Source: a bacterium
GTDB lineage: Bacteria > Krumholzibacteriota > Krumholzibacteriia > LZORAL124-64-63
DNA: 64,000 nt
Direction: 5' to 3'
Assembly (NCBI GenBank): GCA_003353795.1
Contig: PIVY01000005.1
Location: forward strand, 1-64,000
In this document: in pieces, positions 27,303-36,653 of the stretch
Layout of the letters: every line of letters starts with the position of its first letter
How positions within the stretch are numbered: the stretch's first letter is position 1
The notes under the pieces: generated by a model
The model's input: only the letters and a program-made list of their open reading frames with translations
The model's database searches: none
Told to the model about the DNA's origin: nothing
Program-made: the position numbers and the translations under genes

Positions 27303-29882
27303 TCAGCGGGCCAGCACCAGCTTTGCCGTTCCCACCCCGTCGGCGGTCACCAGCCGGGCCAGGTAGACGCCGCTGGCGAGACCCCGCCCGCCGTCGTCCC
27401 GACCGTCCCAGCGTACCGCTTGCCGACCCGCCGCGAGCCGCCCCACGTGAGGTCGGGCCAGTCGGACGCCCCGCGCCGAGTAGATCTCGAGGGTCACGTC
27501 GCTGTCCCGGCTGAGCGTGAAGCTCAACTCGGTCTGCGGATTGAACGGGTTGGGCGCCGCCTGCAGCGATACCGCCACCGGCACGGGCACGTCGTCCACA
27601 GGGGTCACGATGTCCGCCACCGAGGCGGTGAAGATGCTGCGACCGTGCGTACCGGCGGCCAGCATGCGCGTGGGCTGGTGGAGCTTCAGGTCGAACACCG
27701 GCGTCCGTGGCAGATTCTCGCCCAGCACTTGCCAGGTGGCGCCGGTGTCTTGCGAGTAGTAGATGCCCACGTCGGTGCCCACGTAGAGCACCTCCGGGAA
27801 ATCAGGATCCACGAGGATGGCGTTGACCGGGGCTTCGGGCAGGTCGACGGAGATGTCGGTCCAGTCGCCGCCGCCGTTGGCGCTGCGGTAGACATGACTG
27901 ATGGGCTCGTTCCAGCGCAGGCCGCTGAAGGTGACGTAGACGATCAGGTGGTTGGTGGGGTCGACGGCCACGCGAGTGATCCAGCGCTCGGGCAGCCCGG
28001 CCGAGATGCTGGCCCAATTGCCGTTGAAGGGACGGTAGACCCAGAGGTTGCCGTCGTCGGTGCCGGCGTAGACCACCGACGGCGACGACGGCGCCACGGC
28101 GAGGCTGGTGATGGTGCCCAGGTTGGCGCCCTGGTCACCGTTGGTCAGGTCGTTCGAGATGGGCGACCAGGTTCCCGCGCCGTCGTCGCTGCGGTAGACG
28201 CGGTACGATCCGTAGTAGAGCACCTGCGGATTGGTGGGGTCCATGACGTAGGGCGTATTCCAGTTGCTGCGGTCGCCGGGGTCGATGCCTTCCATGGACC
28301 AGTCGAAATTTCCGCCGCCGTTGGTCGACTTGTAGAGGTTGCCGTACTGGTACTCGCAGTAGATGACGTCGCTGTCGGTGTAGTCGACCACGGTGACGAA
28401 GCCGTCGCCGCCGAAGATGCGCTCCCAGTCGTCGGTGCTGCCGGTGGTGGTGCGCAGGGTGCCGTTGTCCTGGGTGCCGCCGTAGAGGCGGTGCGGCAGC
28501 AGGTAGTCGATCTCGATGGCGTAGAACTGGTTGGTGGGCTGGTCGTAGAGCTTGGTCCAGGTGCTGCCCGAATTGTCGGAGCGGTAGAGGCCGCCGTCGT
28601 TGCCCTGGTAGGCGCGGCTGGGCTGGTTCGGGCAGAACTCGAGCGCGTGGTGGTCGACGTGCATGTTGCCGCCGACCTCGGACCACGAGGAGCCGCCGTT
28701 GGTGGTGCGGTACATGGGCACGCCCATGACGTACACGTTGTCGGCGTTGGCGGGGTCGACGCGGATCTGGCCGAAGTACCAGCCGAACGAACTGTAGATT
28801 CCATTGAGAGCGCCGTCGTTGGTGTGGGTCCAGGTGTCGCCGCCGTCGGTGGACTTGTAGACGCCCTCGAAGGTGGCGCCGGCGTTGTCGTAGATGGCGT
28901 AGAGCACGTTCGGTTGGCTGGTGCAGATGCTCACGCCGATGCGGCCTACGTCGGCGCCGGAAGGCAGGCCGCTGGTGAGTTCGTGCCAGGTGTCGCCGCC
29001 GTCCTGCGAGCGCCAGAGACCGCTCGAGGGGCCGCCGCTGCGCCGGTAGGTGCGACCGCGCACGCGCTCCCACATGGCGGCGTAGAGGATGTCGGGATCG
29101 GTGGGATGCATGGCGAGGTCGGTGCAGGCGGTGGAGTCGGTCAGGGCGAAGACCTTGTCCCAGGACGTGCCGCCGTTCTGGGAACGGTAGACGCCGCGGT
29201 TCTGGTCGCTGCCATAGAGTTGACCGGTGGCGGCGACGAAGAGCTTCTGGCTATCGGTGGGGTCGACCAGCACGCGGGCGATGTAGCGGGTGTCCTCGAG
29301 GCCGAGGTGTTCCCAGGTCTGACCGGCGTCGGGCGAGCGGTAGAGGCCGTTGCCGAAGAACGAGAGACTGGTGGCGTTGGCCTCGCCGGTACCCACGTAG
29401 ATCACATTCGGGTCCTGGGGGTCGAGCACGATGTCGCCCACGGTGATCACGTCGCCCTGATCGAAGATGGGGGACCAGGTCTGGCCGGCGTCGGCGGTGA
29501 CGAAGACGCCGCCGGTGGCCATGCCGGCATAGCAGATATCGGCGTCGGTGGGGTGGGGGGCGAGATCGGTGACGCGGGCGCCGACGTTGGTGGGGCCCGC
29601 CTGCTCCCAGACCACCGCGTCGAGGGCGCTCTTGTCGCCCGACAGGCGGCGCAGCACCGCCTCCTCGCGCTTGACCGCGGCCTGCTCGCGCGCCAGCCGG
29701 TAACCGTCGGGATTGATGGCGCCGTGGGGGAACGCTCGCTGCTGCCACATCCACTCTGTGGGCTTGGCATTGGGGCCCTCGTCGGCCGGAGCCAGTTCCG
29801 GGGACCGTGACGGGAGCAGGGCGACCGCCAGCATCAGGATCACGGATACGGCGGTCAGGATGATCAGGAGTCTGCGTAGCAT
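27303..29882 (-). CDS. VPS10/BNR-repeat (sialidase/xyloglucanase-like propeller) secreted protein with C-terminal sorting domain
   Basis: Repeated S.DGG.TW / DPTNP..LYAGT motifs; C-term APNPFNPQTELSFTLSRDSDVTLEIY. Confidence 0.85.
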   Translation of the reverse strand: MLRRLLIILTAVSVILMLAVALLPSRSPELAPADEGPNAKPTEWMWQQRAFPHGAINPDGYRLAREQAAVKREEAVLRRLSGDKSALDAVVWEQAGPTNVGARVTDLAPHPTDADICYAGMATGGVFVTADAGQTWSPIFDQGDVITVGDIVLDPQDPNVIYVGTGEANATSLSFFGNGLYRSPDAGQTWEHLGLEDTRYIARVLVDPTDSQKLFVAATGQLYGSDQNRGVYRSQNGGTSWDKVFALTDSTACTDLAMHPTDPDILYAAMWERVRGRTYRRSGGPSSGLWRSQDGGDTWHELTSGLPSGADVGRIGVSICTSQPNVLYAIYDNAGATFEGVYKSTDGGDTWTHTNDGALNGIYSSFGWYFGQIRVDPANADNVYVMGVPMYRTTNGGSSWSEVGGNMHVDHHALEFCPNQPSRAYQGNDGGLYRSDNSGSTWTKLYDQPTNQFYAIEIDYLLPHRLYGGTQDNGTLRTTTGSTDDWERIFGGDGFVTVVDYTDSDVIYCEYQYGNLYKSTNGGGNFDWSMEGIDPGDRSNWNTPYVMDPTNPQVLYYGSYRVYRSDDGAGTWSPISNDLTNGDQGANLGTITSLAVAPSSPSVVYAGTDDGNLWVYRPFNGNWASISAGLPERWITRVAVDPTNHLIVYVTFSGLRWNEPISHVYRSANGGGDWTDISVDLPEAPVNAILVDPDFPEVLYVGTDVGIYYSQDTGATWQVLGENLPRTPVFDLKLHQPTRMLAAGTHGRSIFTASVADIVTPVDDVPVPVAVSLQAAPNPFNPQTELSFTLSRDSDVTLEIYSARGVRLARPHVGRLAAGRQAVRWDGRDDGGRGLASGVYLARLVTADGVGTAKLVLAR

Positions 29883-29933
29883 CGTTTTCTCGCTTGTCGG
29901 CAGGGCGTGTTTCCAGATCACGGGGTGCATCGA

Positions 29934-29958
29934 GACGCACCGCCAGTGGCGGTGCGTC
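29934..29958. terminator. 11-bp perfect hairpin gacgcaccgcc-agt-ggcggtgcgtc
   Basis: Direct reading; lies between the putative promoter at 29979-29987 and the gene start at 29882. Confidence 0.5.
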
Positions 29959-29978
29959 CGATTTGTCTTCAGGTGATG

Positions 29979-29987
29979 ATTATACCA
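29979..29987 (-). promoter_or_regulatory. Putative extended -10 promoter TTTGGTATAAT (minus strand)
   Basis: attataccaaa on + strand at 29979-29989. Confidence 0.4.
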
Positions 29988-30008
29988 AATCTAGAAGGTC
30001 GGCGGGGG

Positions 30009-30779
30009 TCATTCCTGGATTCGTTCGATGACGATCTTGTCCTCGGTCTCGCCCTGGCTGCCGTCCTCCTCCTCGACCACGTCGGTAAGTTCGACGTTGA
30101 CCGTCTGCACGCCATTCTCCTCGTGCACTTCCACGACCGCGTCGCCCGAGAAGCCCTGCTCGTAGATTTGCTGCAGGATACCCTCGCGAATCTCCTCGGC
30201 CGTTTCGCCGGTGACTTCGAGATCGAAGACGGCATGGCCGACCGCGTCGCCGAGGTTGCCCTCGACGGTGCCGGCAAGGGGCTCGATGTTGACCTGGGCA
30301 TCGGCCAGCGCGGGAAATTCGTCGGTGATGGCCGTGGCGAGCGCGTCGCCATCGAGGGCCTGGCCCCAGACCATGAGGTCGGTGGTCACCGGTCCACCTT
30401 CCAGCTCGTTGACGCAGACGGACACGCCCTCCACGTCGGGCCACTGCTCGACGAAGGTCACCATCTGGTCGAGCTGCGGCATCAGGTCGCCGTTCTTGGC
30501 CGCGTCGGGCACCGTCAAGGTCAGATGTTGTCCCATCTGCACCTCGTACTCGGTGGGCGCGTTGCACGCCGCCACGCCGAGCATGAGTACGCCCAGGCAG
30601 GCGAGGAGCGGTCGGAACCAGGGAGTCTGCTTCATCATGGTCCACCTCTTACGGGTATGGAGTCGTTGGTGATCGGCCGTCAGCTCGGTGACCAGTTCGC
30701 GGCGGTGCCGCGCACGGTCGTCGCTGCGCCGGGGCGTGTGGAGCCGGCGTAGCAGCCGGTCGAGTTCGCTGGAACCCAT
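30009..30779 (-). CDS. Single-TM protein, candidate anti-sigma factor partner of the ECF sigma immediately upstream
   Basis: Cytoplasmic-like N-term MGSSELDRLLRRLHTPRRSDDRARHRRELVTEL, TM PLLACLGVLMLGVAAC, then external domain; ATG lies 1 bp after the sigma stop codon. Confidence 0.6.
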   Translation of the reverse strand: MGSSELDRLLRRLHTPRRSDDRARHRRELVTELTADHQRLHTRKRWTMMKQTPWFRPLLACLGVLMLGVAACNAPTEYEVQMGQHLTLTVPDAAKNGDLMPQLDQMVTFVEQWPDVEGVSVCVNELEGGPVTTDLMVWGQALDGDALATAITDEFPALADAQVNIEPLAGTVEGNLGDAVGHAVFDLEVTGETAEEIREGILQQIYEQGFSGDAVVEVHEENGVQTVNVELTDVVEEEDGSQGETEDKIVIERIQE

Positions 30780-30780
30780 G

Positions 30781-31413
30781 TCACACCTCGCCTTCGCTGG
30801 TCCGGATGCATCCCGCGAGGGGGCGCGCCCGGTGGCCTGTTTCGGTTCGTCGCAGCTGGTCTCGCAGCTCGCGCCGGATGCGCGAGAAACGTTGTTTCAC
30901 CGCCGCTTCACTCAGTCCAATCAGATCGCCGATCTCACGCAGCTTGAGGCCCTGCCCATAGTGCAGGTCGAACATCTCGCGGACCTCGGCCGGCTGGCAG
31001 GCCAGGGCATTCCGGACACGATCCGCCTGTTCGGTACGGATCAACCCCTCCAGGGGGTCCGGGCCCGAGCCGGCCAGCACTTCGACCAGGTCCTCGACCG
31101 CGACCTGCGGCCGCGTGGCGCGCAGGTGGTCGATGAGAGCGTGGCGAGCCATGGTCAAGAGCCAGGCCAGCACGCAGCCGCGATTGGAATCGTATCTCGC
31201 GAGGTTCCTCAAAAAGCGGTGGAAGACCGTCGCGACGAGATCCTCGGCATCGTGGGAGGTGGGTGCCCGGGGCGCCAGGTAGTCGGCCACGGGATCGTAG
31301 AGCTCGCCGTACAGCTGTACGAATGCATTCGTATCGCCGCCCAGCGCCTGCTTCACCCAGTGGGCGTGGCGGCGATCGCGACGGTGCTGATGCCAGCGGG
31401 TCTGGAGATCCAC
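30781..31413 (-). CDS. ECF-type sigma-70 family RNA polymerase sigma factor
   Basis: DAEDLVATVFHRFLRNLARYDSNRGCVLAWLLTMARHALIDHLRA; VREMFDLHYGQGLKLREIGDLIGLSEAAVKQRFSRIRRELRD. Confidence 0.9.
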   Translation of the reverse strand: MDLQTRWHQHRRDRRHAHWVKQALGGDTNAFVQLYGELYDPVADYLAPRAPTSHDAEDLVATVFHRFLRNLARYDSNRGCVLAWLLTMARHALIDHLRATRPQVAVEDLVEVLAGSGPDPLEGLIRTEQADRVRNALACQPAEVREMFDLHYGQGLKLREIGDLIGLSEAAVKQRFSRIRRELRDQLRRTETGHRARPLAGCIRTSEGEV

Positions 31414-31602
31414 GGTGACGTTGCTCCGGGTCGGGGTCGGTTGGTGACCAGTGCATTGGTCTCGAATAGCTCTACGGCCGATCCCGGCAATGGTGACAGA
31501 AAAACCCGCGCCCTGTCGAGCAACCCTTGGCGGCAGACCTCGTGCGTCCTATCATGGTCGGGTCCGGAGCCGGACGCGACCCCGCCTGCCAAGGAGAGAT
31601 CC

Positions 31603-33525
31603 ATGCCCAAGCTTCGCTTTCTAGCCCCCGTATTCCTGCTGGCCGTTCTGCTGGGTGGCTGTGGTAGTTCGCAGCCCGAACTCACGCCCATCCCGAGCGA
31701 CCCGCCCCCTGCGGTGGTCGCCACCAAGATCCCCATCACCTCCCTCGACCAGCTGCCGCAGCACACGTATCCCATCGACACCAGCGCCAGCGAATTGCTG
31801 CAGGACGAGGAGCGCTTCGCCGCCTTCGCCGCCGCGGTGCGCGCCGACCTGGAGAACGACCTCGATCGCTACCAGCTCGACGACACGGCGACCCTCCAGA
31901 GCTGGTACGGGACCCTGGCGAACCTGGCCGTGCTCGAGGGCGACTGGGATCGCGCGGTGATCTACCTGGACAAGGTGAGCAATCTGGAGTCGAAGGAAGC
32001 GGCGCGCCTCACCGGTGGCCAGACCGTGCGCGCGCTGGCGGACGCCCATTCGGCGCTCGGGCCGGACCCCGGTCCCGAGGCGCTGCGGGCGGAGTTCCGC
32101 ACCCAGTTCGCCGGCCGCATCGAGCCGTTGCCCTGGGACGTGGTCCAGGACACCATCGAGCAGAACAAGGGACGGGCCGAGTACCTGAACGAGAATCTGC
32201 TGCTGGGCATCGTGCAGGCAAACATGGATCCCGTGGTGGCCAAGTCGGGCGAGATCGGCAGCGACCTGGCGCGTGGGTTGGTGGGCATGAAGGTGGCCAT
32301 GACCACGATCATTCCCATCAGGGAAGAACTGGTCGCCGTCTACGGTAACTACATCGATGCCAACCGGGTCGAGAAGGTCAACATCTGGCCGGCCCGCGAG
32401 ATCGAACTGGCCGCCGACGGTGACTACTCGCCGGTGATGCTGGGCGTCTGGGATTCCGGAGTGGACACCGAGATCTTCGGTGATCAGGTCTTCACCAATC
32501 CGAACGAACGCCGCGACGGCACCGACACCGACAACAACAGCTTCGTGGACGACATTCACGGCATCGCCTTCGACAAGAAGGGTGTCTCCTCCGTCGATCT
32601 CCTGCACCCCCTGGGCGATCAGGAAGGCAAGACCGAAACGGCCCGCAGCTTCACGCAGGGATTCCAGGATCTGCAGGCCAGTGTCGACAGTGACGCCGCA
32701 ACGGCCGCACGTGACAAGCTCACGAGCATGCCGCCGGAAGAGGTGGAGGCCTTCATGACCAGCATGAGCTTCTACGGTCTGCTGGCGCACGGCACCCACG
32801 TTGCGGGCATTACTCTGGCCGGGAATCCGCATGCCAAGGTACTCACCGCGCGCATCTCCTTCGATTACCACAACCCGCCGCAGGCCATGACCCGCGAGAT
32901 CGCCCAGAACCATGCCACGAGCTACATGCGCGCCGTCACCTACATGGCCCGCAACGGCGTGCGCGCCGTGAACATGAGCTGGGGCTGGACCTTCAAGGAG
33001 ATCGAGTCGTCTCTCGAGGCCAACGCCGTGGGGGCGAATGCCGAGGAACGAGCCGCCATGGCGCGCGAGATGCTCGAGATCCTCAGCGATGGCCTCCGCG
33101 ACGCCATGGCTTCGGCTCCGCAGATCCTCTTCTGCGTCGCTGCCGGCAACAGCGACAGCGACGTGGAGTTCGACGTGTCGATTCCCGCCAATTTCGACCT
33201 GCCGAACATGATCATCGTGGGCGCCGTGGACCAGGCGGGCGATCCCACCAGCTTCACCAGCAGTGGTCGCAACGTGGTGGTCTACGCCAATGGTTTCGAG
33301 GTGGAGAGCTACGTGCCCGGCGGTCATCGCATGCGCATGTCCGGCACCTCCATGGCTTCGCCCCAGGTCTGCAATCTGGCCGGCAAGCTGCTGGCGGTGG
33401 ACCTGGAGTTCCTGCCTGCCGACCTCATCGAGCTCATCAAGACGGGTGCGGATTCCCATCCCAAGCATCCGGAGATCTTGCTGATGAACGCGAAGAAGTC
33501 GGTGGAGTTGGCCGAGGCTCGTTGA
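31603..33525 (+). CDS. S8 (subtilisin-like) peptidase, predicted lipoprotein
   Basis: Lipobox LGGC; LGVWDSGVDTEIF, LAHGTHVAGITLAGN, MSGTSMASPQVCNLAGK. Confidence 0.88.
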   Translation: MPKLRFLAPVFLLAVLLGGCGSSQPELTPIPSDPPPAVVATKIPITSLDQLPQHTYPIDTSASELLQDEERFAAFAAAVRADLENDLDRYQLDDTATLQSWYGTLANLAVLEGDWDRAVIYLDKVSNLESKEAARLTGGQTVRALADAHSALGPDPGPEALRAEFRTQFAGRIEPLPWDVVQDTIEQNKGRAEYLNENLLLGIVQANMDPVVAKSGEIGSDLARGLVGMKVAMTTIIPIREELVAVYGNYIDANRVEKVNIWPAREIELAADGDYSPVMLGVWDSGVDTEIFGDQVFTNPNERRDGTDTDNNSFVDDIHGIAFDKKGVSSVDLLHPLGDQEGKTETARSFTQGFQDLQASVDSDAATAARDKLTSMPPEEVEAFMTSMSFYGLLAHGTHVAGITLAGNPHAKVLTARISFDYHNPPQAMTREIAQNHATSYMRAVTYMARNGVRAVNMSWGWTFKEIESSLEANAVGANAEERAAMAREMLEILSDGLRDAMASAPQILFCVAAGNSDSDVEFDVSIPANFDLPNMIIVGAVDQAGDPTSFTSSGRNVVVYANGFEVESYVPGGHRMRMSGTSMASPQVCNLAGKLLAVDLEFLPADLIELIKTGADSHPKHPEILLMNAKKSVELAEAR

Positions 33526-33551
33526 ATCGGAATCGAGTCGTGAAACAAGAG

Positions 33552-33582
33552 GCCGGCGCCGTGATTGGCGCCGGCTTCTTCT
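33552..33582 (+). terminator. Rho-independent terminator gccggcgcc-gtgatt-ggcgccggc-ttcttctt
   Basis: 9-bp perfect stem followed by a T-rich tract. Confidence 0.7.
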
Positions 33583-33604
33583 TGCCGTGCTGCCGTGACC
33601 GGGC

Positions 33605-33633
33605 TTACCAACAGCACCACCAGATGCTATGCT
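33605..33633 (+). promoter_or_regulatory. Putative sigma70 promoter TTACCA-N17-TATGCT upstream of the nfeD-like gene
   Basis: Sequence reading just upstream of the start codon at 33674. Confidence 0.35.
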
Positions 33634-33673
33634 GTGCGGGCCCCTGCCCCTCCGGTCTTCGGAAGGAGCGGCC

Positions 33674-34978
33674 ATGCCGATCCGTATCGCGATTCTCGCG
33701 CTCGTCCTGACGATGATCGCGGCCAACGCCGCGAGCGCCGATCCCCCGCCATTGGTCGATCTCGTTCCCTACGAAGGTGCCATCACTCCGGTGACTGCCG
33801 AGTATCTGGCCGACCGCCTGGCCCAGGCCGAACTCCGCGGCGCCGACGCGGTGGTCATCCAGCTCGACACGCCGGGTGGCCTGGACACGGCCATGCGCAC
33901 CATCATCAAGGACATCCTGGCGGCGTCCATGCCGGTGATCGTGTACGTGGGCCCGTCGGGCGGGCGGGCGGCCTCGGCCGGCGCCTACATCACGCTGGCC
34001 GCCCACGCGGCAGGCATGGCGCCGGGCACCAACATCGGCTCGGCGAGCCCCGTACAGATGGGCGGCGCGGGCATGGACAGCACCATGGCCCGCAAGGTCA
34101 CCAACGACGCGGCTGCCTACATCGCCTCGCTCGCCCGCCAGCGCGGTCGCGACGAGGACCTGGCTCGCAGCATGGTGACCGAGGCGGTGAACCTCACCGC
34201 GCGCGAGGCTCTCGATGCGGGTCTGGTCGACGCCGTTGCTTCGAGCCTGCCGGCGTTGCTGGACAGTCTGCAGGGGATGGTGGTGGCCGTTGGCGAGGAC
34301 TCCCTGGTCCTGAATCTGTCCGGTGCCGTGATCGAAGAGCGACCCATGGGAGCGCGGCAACGCCTGCTCAAGACCCTGGTCGATCCCAACGTGGCTTACA
34401 TCCTCATGCTCCTGGGAATCTACGGCCTGTTCTTCGAGCTCAGCAATCCCGGCTCCCTGGTGCCGGGAATCCTGGGCGGCATCTGCTTGTTGATGGCGCT
34501 GTTCGCCTTCCAGGCCCTGCCGGTCAACTACGCGGGGGTCGGGCTGATCCTGCTGGGCGTTGTGCTTCTGGTACTCGAGGTCAAGGTGACCAGCTTCGGA
34601 GGACTGACCATCGGCGGCGTCGCCGCGCTGGTGCTGGGGTCGCTCCTCCTGTTCGACTCGCCCGATCCGTGGGCCCGGGTCAGTCTGCGGGTCATGATTC
34701 CCGCCGTGACCTTGTTCGCGGGATTCTTCGTGATGTGCGTGTGGTTGGTGGTGCGCGGTTACCGGCGACCGGCCTTCTCCGGTCCGCCGTCGCTGGTCGG
34801 AGAACAGGGGAGAGTGGTGGAGGCCCTGGGTGGCGGCGAGGTGGCCGGCAAGGTCGTGTTCCACGGTGAGATCTGGGACGCCGTGGCCGAGGTTCCCATT
34901 CCCGCGGATGCCCTGGTGTTGGTGACCGACGTGGCGGGCCGCCTGGCGCACGTCCGGCCGCTCACTGTCCGAGATTGA
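33674..34978 (+). CDS. NfeD-family protein (ClpP-like serine protease plus TM plus NfeD OB-fold)
   Basis: [70 protein letters not shown]-term OB-like domain. Confidence 0.92.
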   Translation: MPIRIAILALVLTMIAANAASADPPPLVDLVPYEGAITPVTAEYLADRLAQAELRGADAVVIQLDTPGGLDTAMRTIIKDILAASMPVIVYVGPSGGRAASAGAYITLAAHAAGMAPGTNIGSASPVQMGGAGMDSTMARKVTNDAAAYIASLARQRGRDEDLARSMVTEAVNLTAREALDAGLVDAVASSLPALLDSLQGMVVAVGEDSLVLNLSGAVIEERPMGARQRLLKTLVDPNVAYILMLLGIYGLFFELSNPGSLVPGILGGICLLMALFAFQALPVNYAGVGLILLGVVLLVLEVKVTSFGGLTIGGVAALVLGSLLLFDSPDPWARVSLRVMIPAVTLFAGFFVMCVWLVVRGYRRPAFSGPPSLVGEQGRVVEALGGGEVAGKVVFHGEIWDAVAEVPIPADALVLVTDVAGRLAHVRPLTVRD

Positions 34979-35000
34979 GCCCGAGACCAAGGAGAAAGTC

Positions 35001-35759
35001 ATGCAATTCGTGATGCCGGGAACCCTGCTGGTCCTGCTCGTCATCCTGTTCAGCAACGCGTTGCGGGTCCTGCGGGAGTACGAACGCGGCGTGGTCTTCC
35101 GACTCGGGCGCTACGTCTCCACGCGGGGGCCGGGACTCATCATCCTGGTGCCGTTCATCGAGCGCATGGTGCGGGTCAGCCTGCGGACCATCGCCATGGA
35201 CGTCGAGCCCCAGGACGTGATCACCAAGGACAACGTGTCGGTGCGGGTGAACGCCGTGCTCTACTTCCGGGTCATGGAACCCGAGAGGTCGATCATCGAC
35301 GTGGAAAATTTCCTGTTCGCCACCAGTCAACTGGCCCAGACCACCCTGCGTAGCGTCGTTGGCCAGGCCGAACTGGACGAACTGCTGGCCGAGCGCGACC
35401 GCCTCAACGTGCGCATGCAGACCATTCTCGACGAGGCCACCGATCCCTGGGGCATCAAGGTCTCCACCGTGGAGATCAAGGATGTCGATCTGCCCGTGGA
35501 GATGAAGCGGGCCATGGCCAAGCAGGCCGAGGCCGAGCGGGAGCGGCGGGCCAAGGTGATCCACGCCGCGGGCGAGTTCCAGGCTGCACAGAAGCTCAGC
35601 GAGGCCGCGGCCATCATCGAGGAACACCCCACGGCGTTGCAGCTCCGCTACCTGCAGGCGCTCACCGAGATCGCGGCCGAGAACAACAGCACCACCATCT
35701 TCCCGTTGCCGGTGGATCTGTTGACACCGTTCCTGCAGCCGAAAAAGGCGAGCGACTAG
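35001..35759 (+). CDS. Slipin/stomatin-family SPFH protein
   Basis: [65 protein letters not shown]. Confidence 0.94.
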   Translation: MQFVMPGTLLVLLVILFSNALRVLREYERGVVFRLGRYVSTRGPGLIILVPFIERMVRVSLRTIAMDVEPQDVITKDNVSVRVNAVLYFRVMEPERSIIDVENFLFATSQLAQTTLRSVVGQAELDELLAERDRLNVRMQTILDEATDPWGIKVSTVEIKDVDLPVEMKRAMAKQAEAERERRAKVIHAAGEFQAAQKLSEAAAIIEEHPTALQLRYLQALTEIAAENNSTTIFPLPVDLLTPFLQPKKASD

Positions 35760-36232
35760 TAGTCGGTGCGGTCGTCCTGGGCGGTCCAGGCATCGAGGGG
35801 GCGTTTCCGGTCGGGATGTGCCACGTGCGTGGTGGGCAATGAGCGGTCGGCCGCCGGCAGGGGAATCTGGTCGTAGATGAGCGAATCGTCGAAGCCCGCG
35901 GCCGCGGCATCCTCACGGGTTGCGGCGAAGAAGAGACGGTCCGGTCGCGCCCAGTAGATGGCCGCCAGGCACATGGGGCACGGCTCGCAGCTGGCGTAGA
36001 CGTCGCACCCTTCGAGCTGGAACGAACCGAGGGCGCGGCAGGCCTCGCGAATGGCGACCACCTCGGCGTGGGCGGTGGGATCGTTGGTGGATGTCACCAG
36101 GTTGGTGCCCCGGGCGATGACCGTACCGTCCTTGACCACCACGGCCCCGAAGGGTCCGCCGTTTCCCTTGCCCACATTCTCCTCGGCGAGACGGATGGCC
36201 TCGGCCAGGAACTGCTCGTGATCTGCCGACAT
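35756..36232 (-). CDS. Nucleoside/guanine deaminase (CDA fold)
   Basis: [44 protein letters not shown]; start MSADHEQ at 36232. Confidence 0.92.
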   Translation of the reverse strand: MSADHEQFLAEAIRLAEENVGKGNGGPFGAVVVKDGTVIARGTNLVTSTNDPTAHAEVVAIREACRALGSFQLEGCDVYASCEPCPMCLAAIYWARPDRLFFAATREDAAAAGFDDSLIYDQIPLPAADRSLPTTHVAHPDRKRPLDAWTAQDDRTDY

Positions 36233-36653
36233 GGCGCTGCTCCGTTCAGTGAATCCCAAGGTGACCGCCCGCCATGGTAATGCCGCCCGGGCCCCCGGGA
36301 CAAGGCCGGTTTGGCCGCGCGATCCCTCCGCCTTCCGGGAGAGCTTTCGGCGGCCGGATTCCCGCCGCGGACGAACATTTGGAGGTGACCAAAACTCGCT
36401 ACCGACGGCCCGGCGACCGCCGTGGCCGACGATCGCCGGACCGGCCGAAACGATGAAGAATCTTCCAATCCCGTGAATTCTTTAACTCGTCCCACCGGCG
36501 CCTGTGGTCATTCCGTGGTGAAAACTGATATCGATTTCATCAACAACATGTAAGTCGTTCGGATCAAACCGTTTGTCTTTCTGTTTATTCTGCCTGGGTG
36601 TTACCGTGTTATCCGGTGCGTTCGACCACCTGTCGACATCCTGGGAGACATTC

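Noticed and set aside
31621-33726. 701-aa minus-strand ORF antisense to the S8 lipoprotein
   Set aside because: Shadow ORF; catalytic motifs of the subtilase are on the plus strand.
36480-36653. FNR-like site (tcgatttcatcaa) upstream of the cytochrome gene
   Set aside because: Spacing is 3 rather than 4 nt and the half-sites are degenerate; not enough support.
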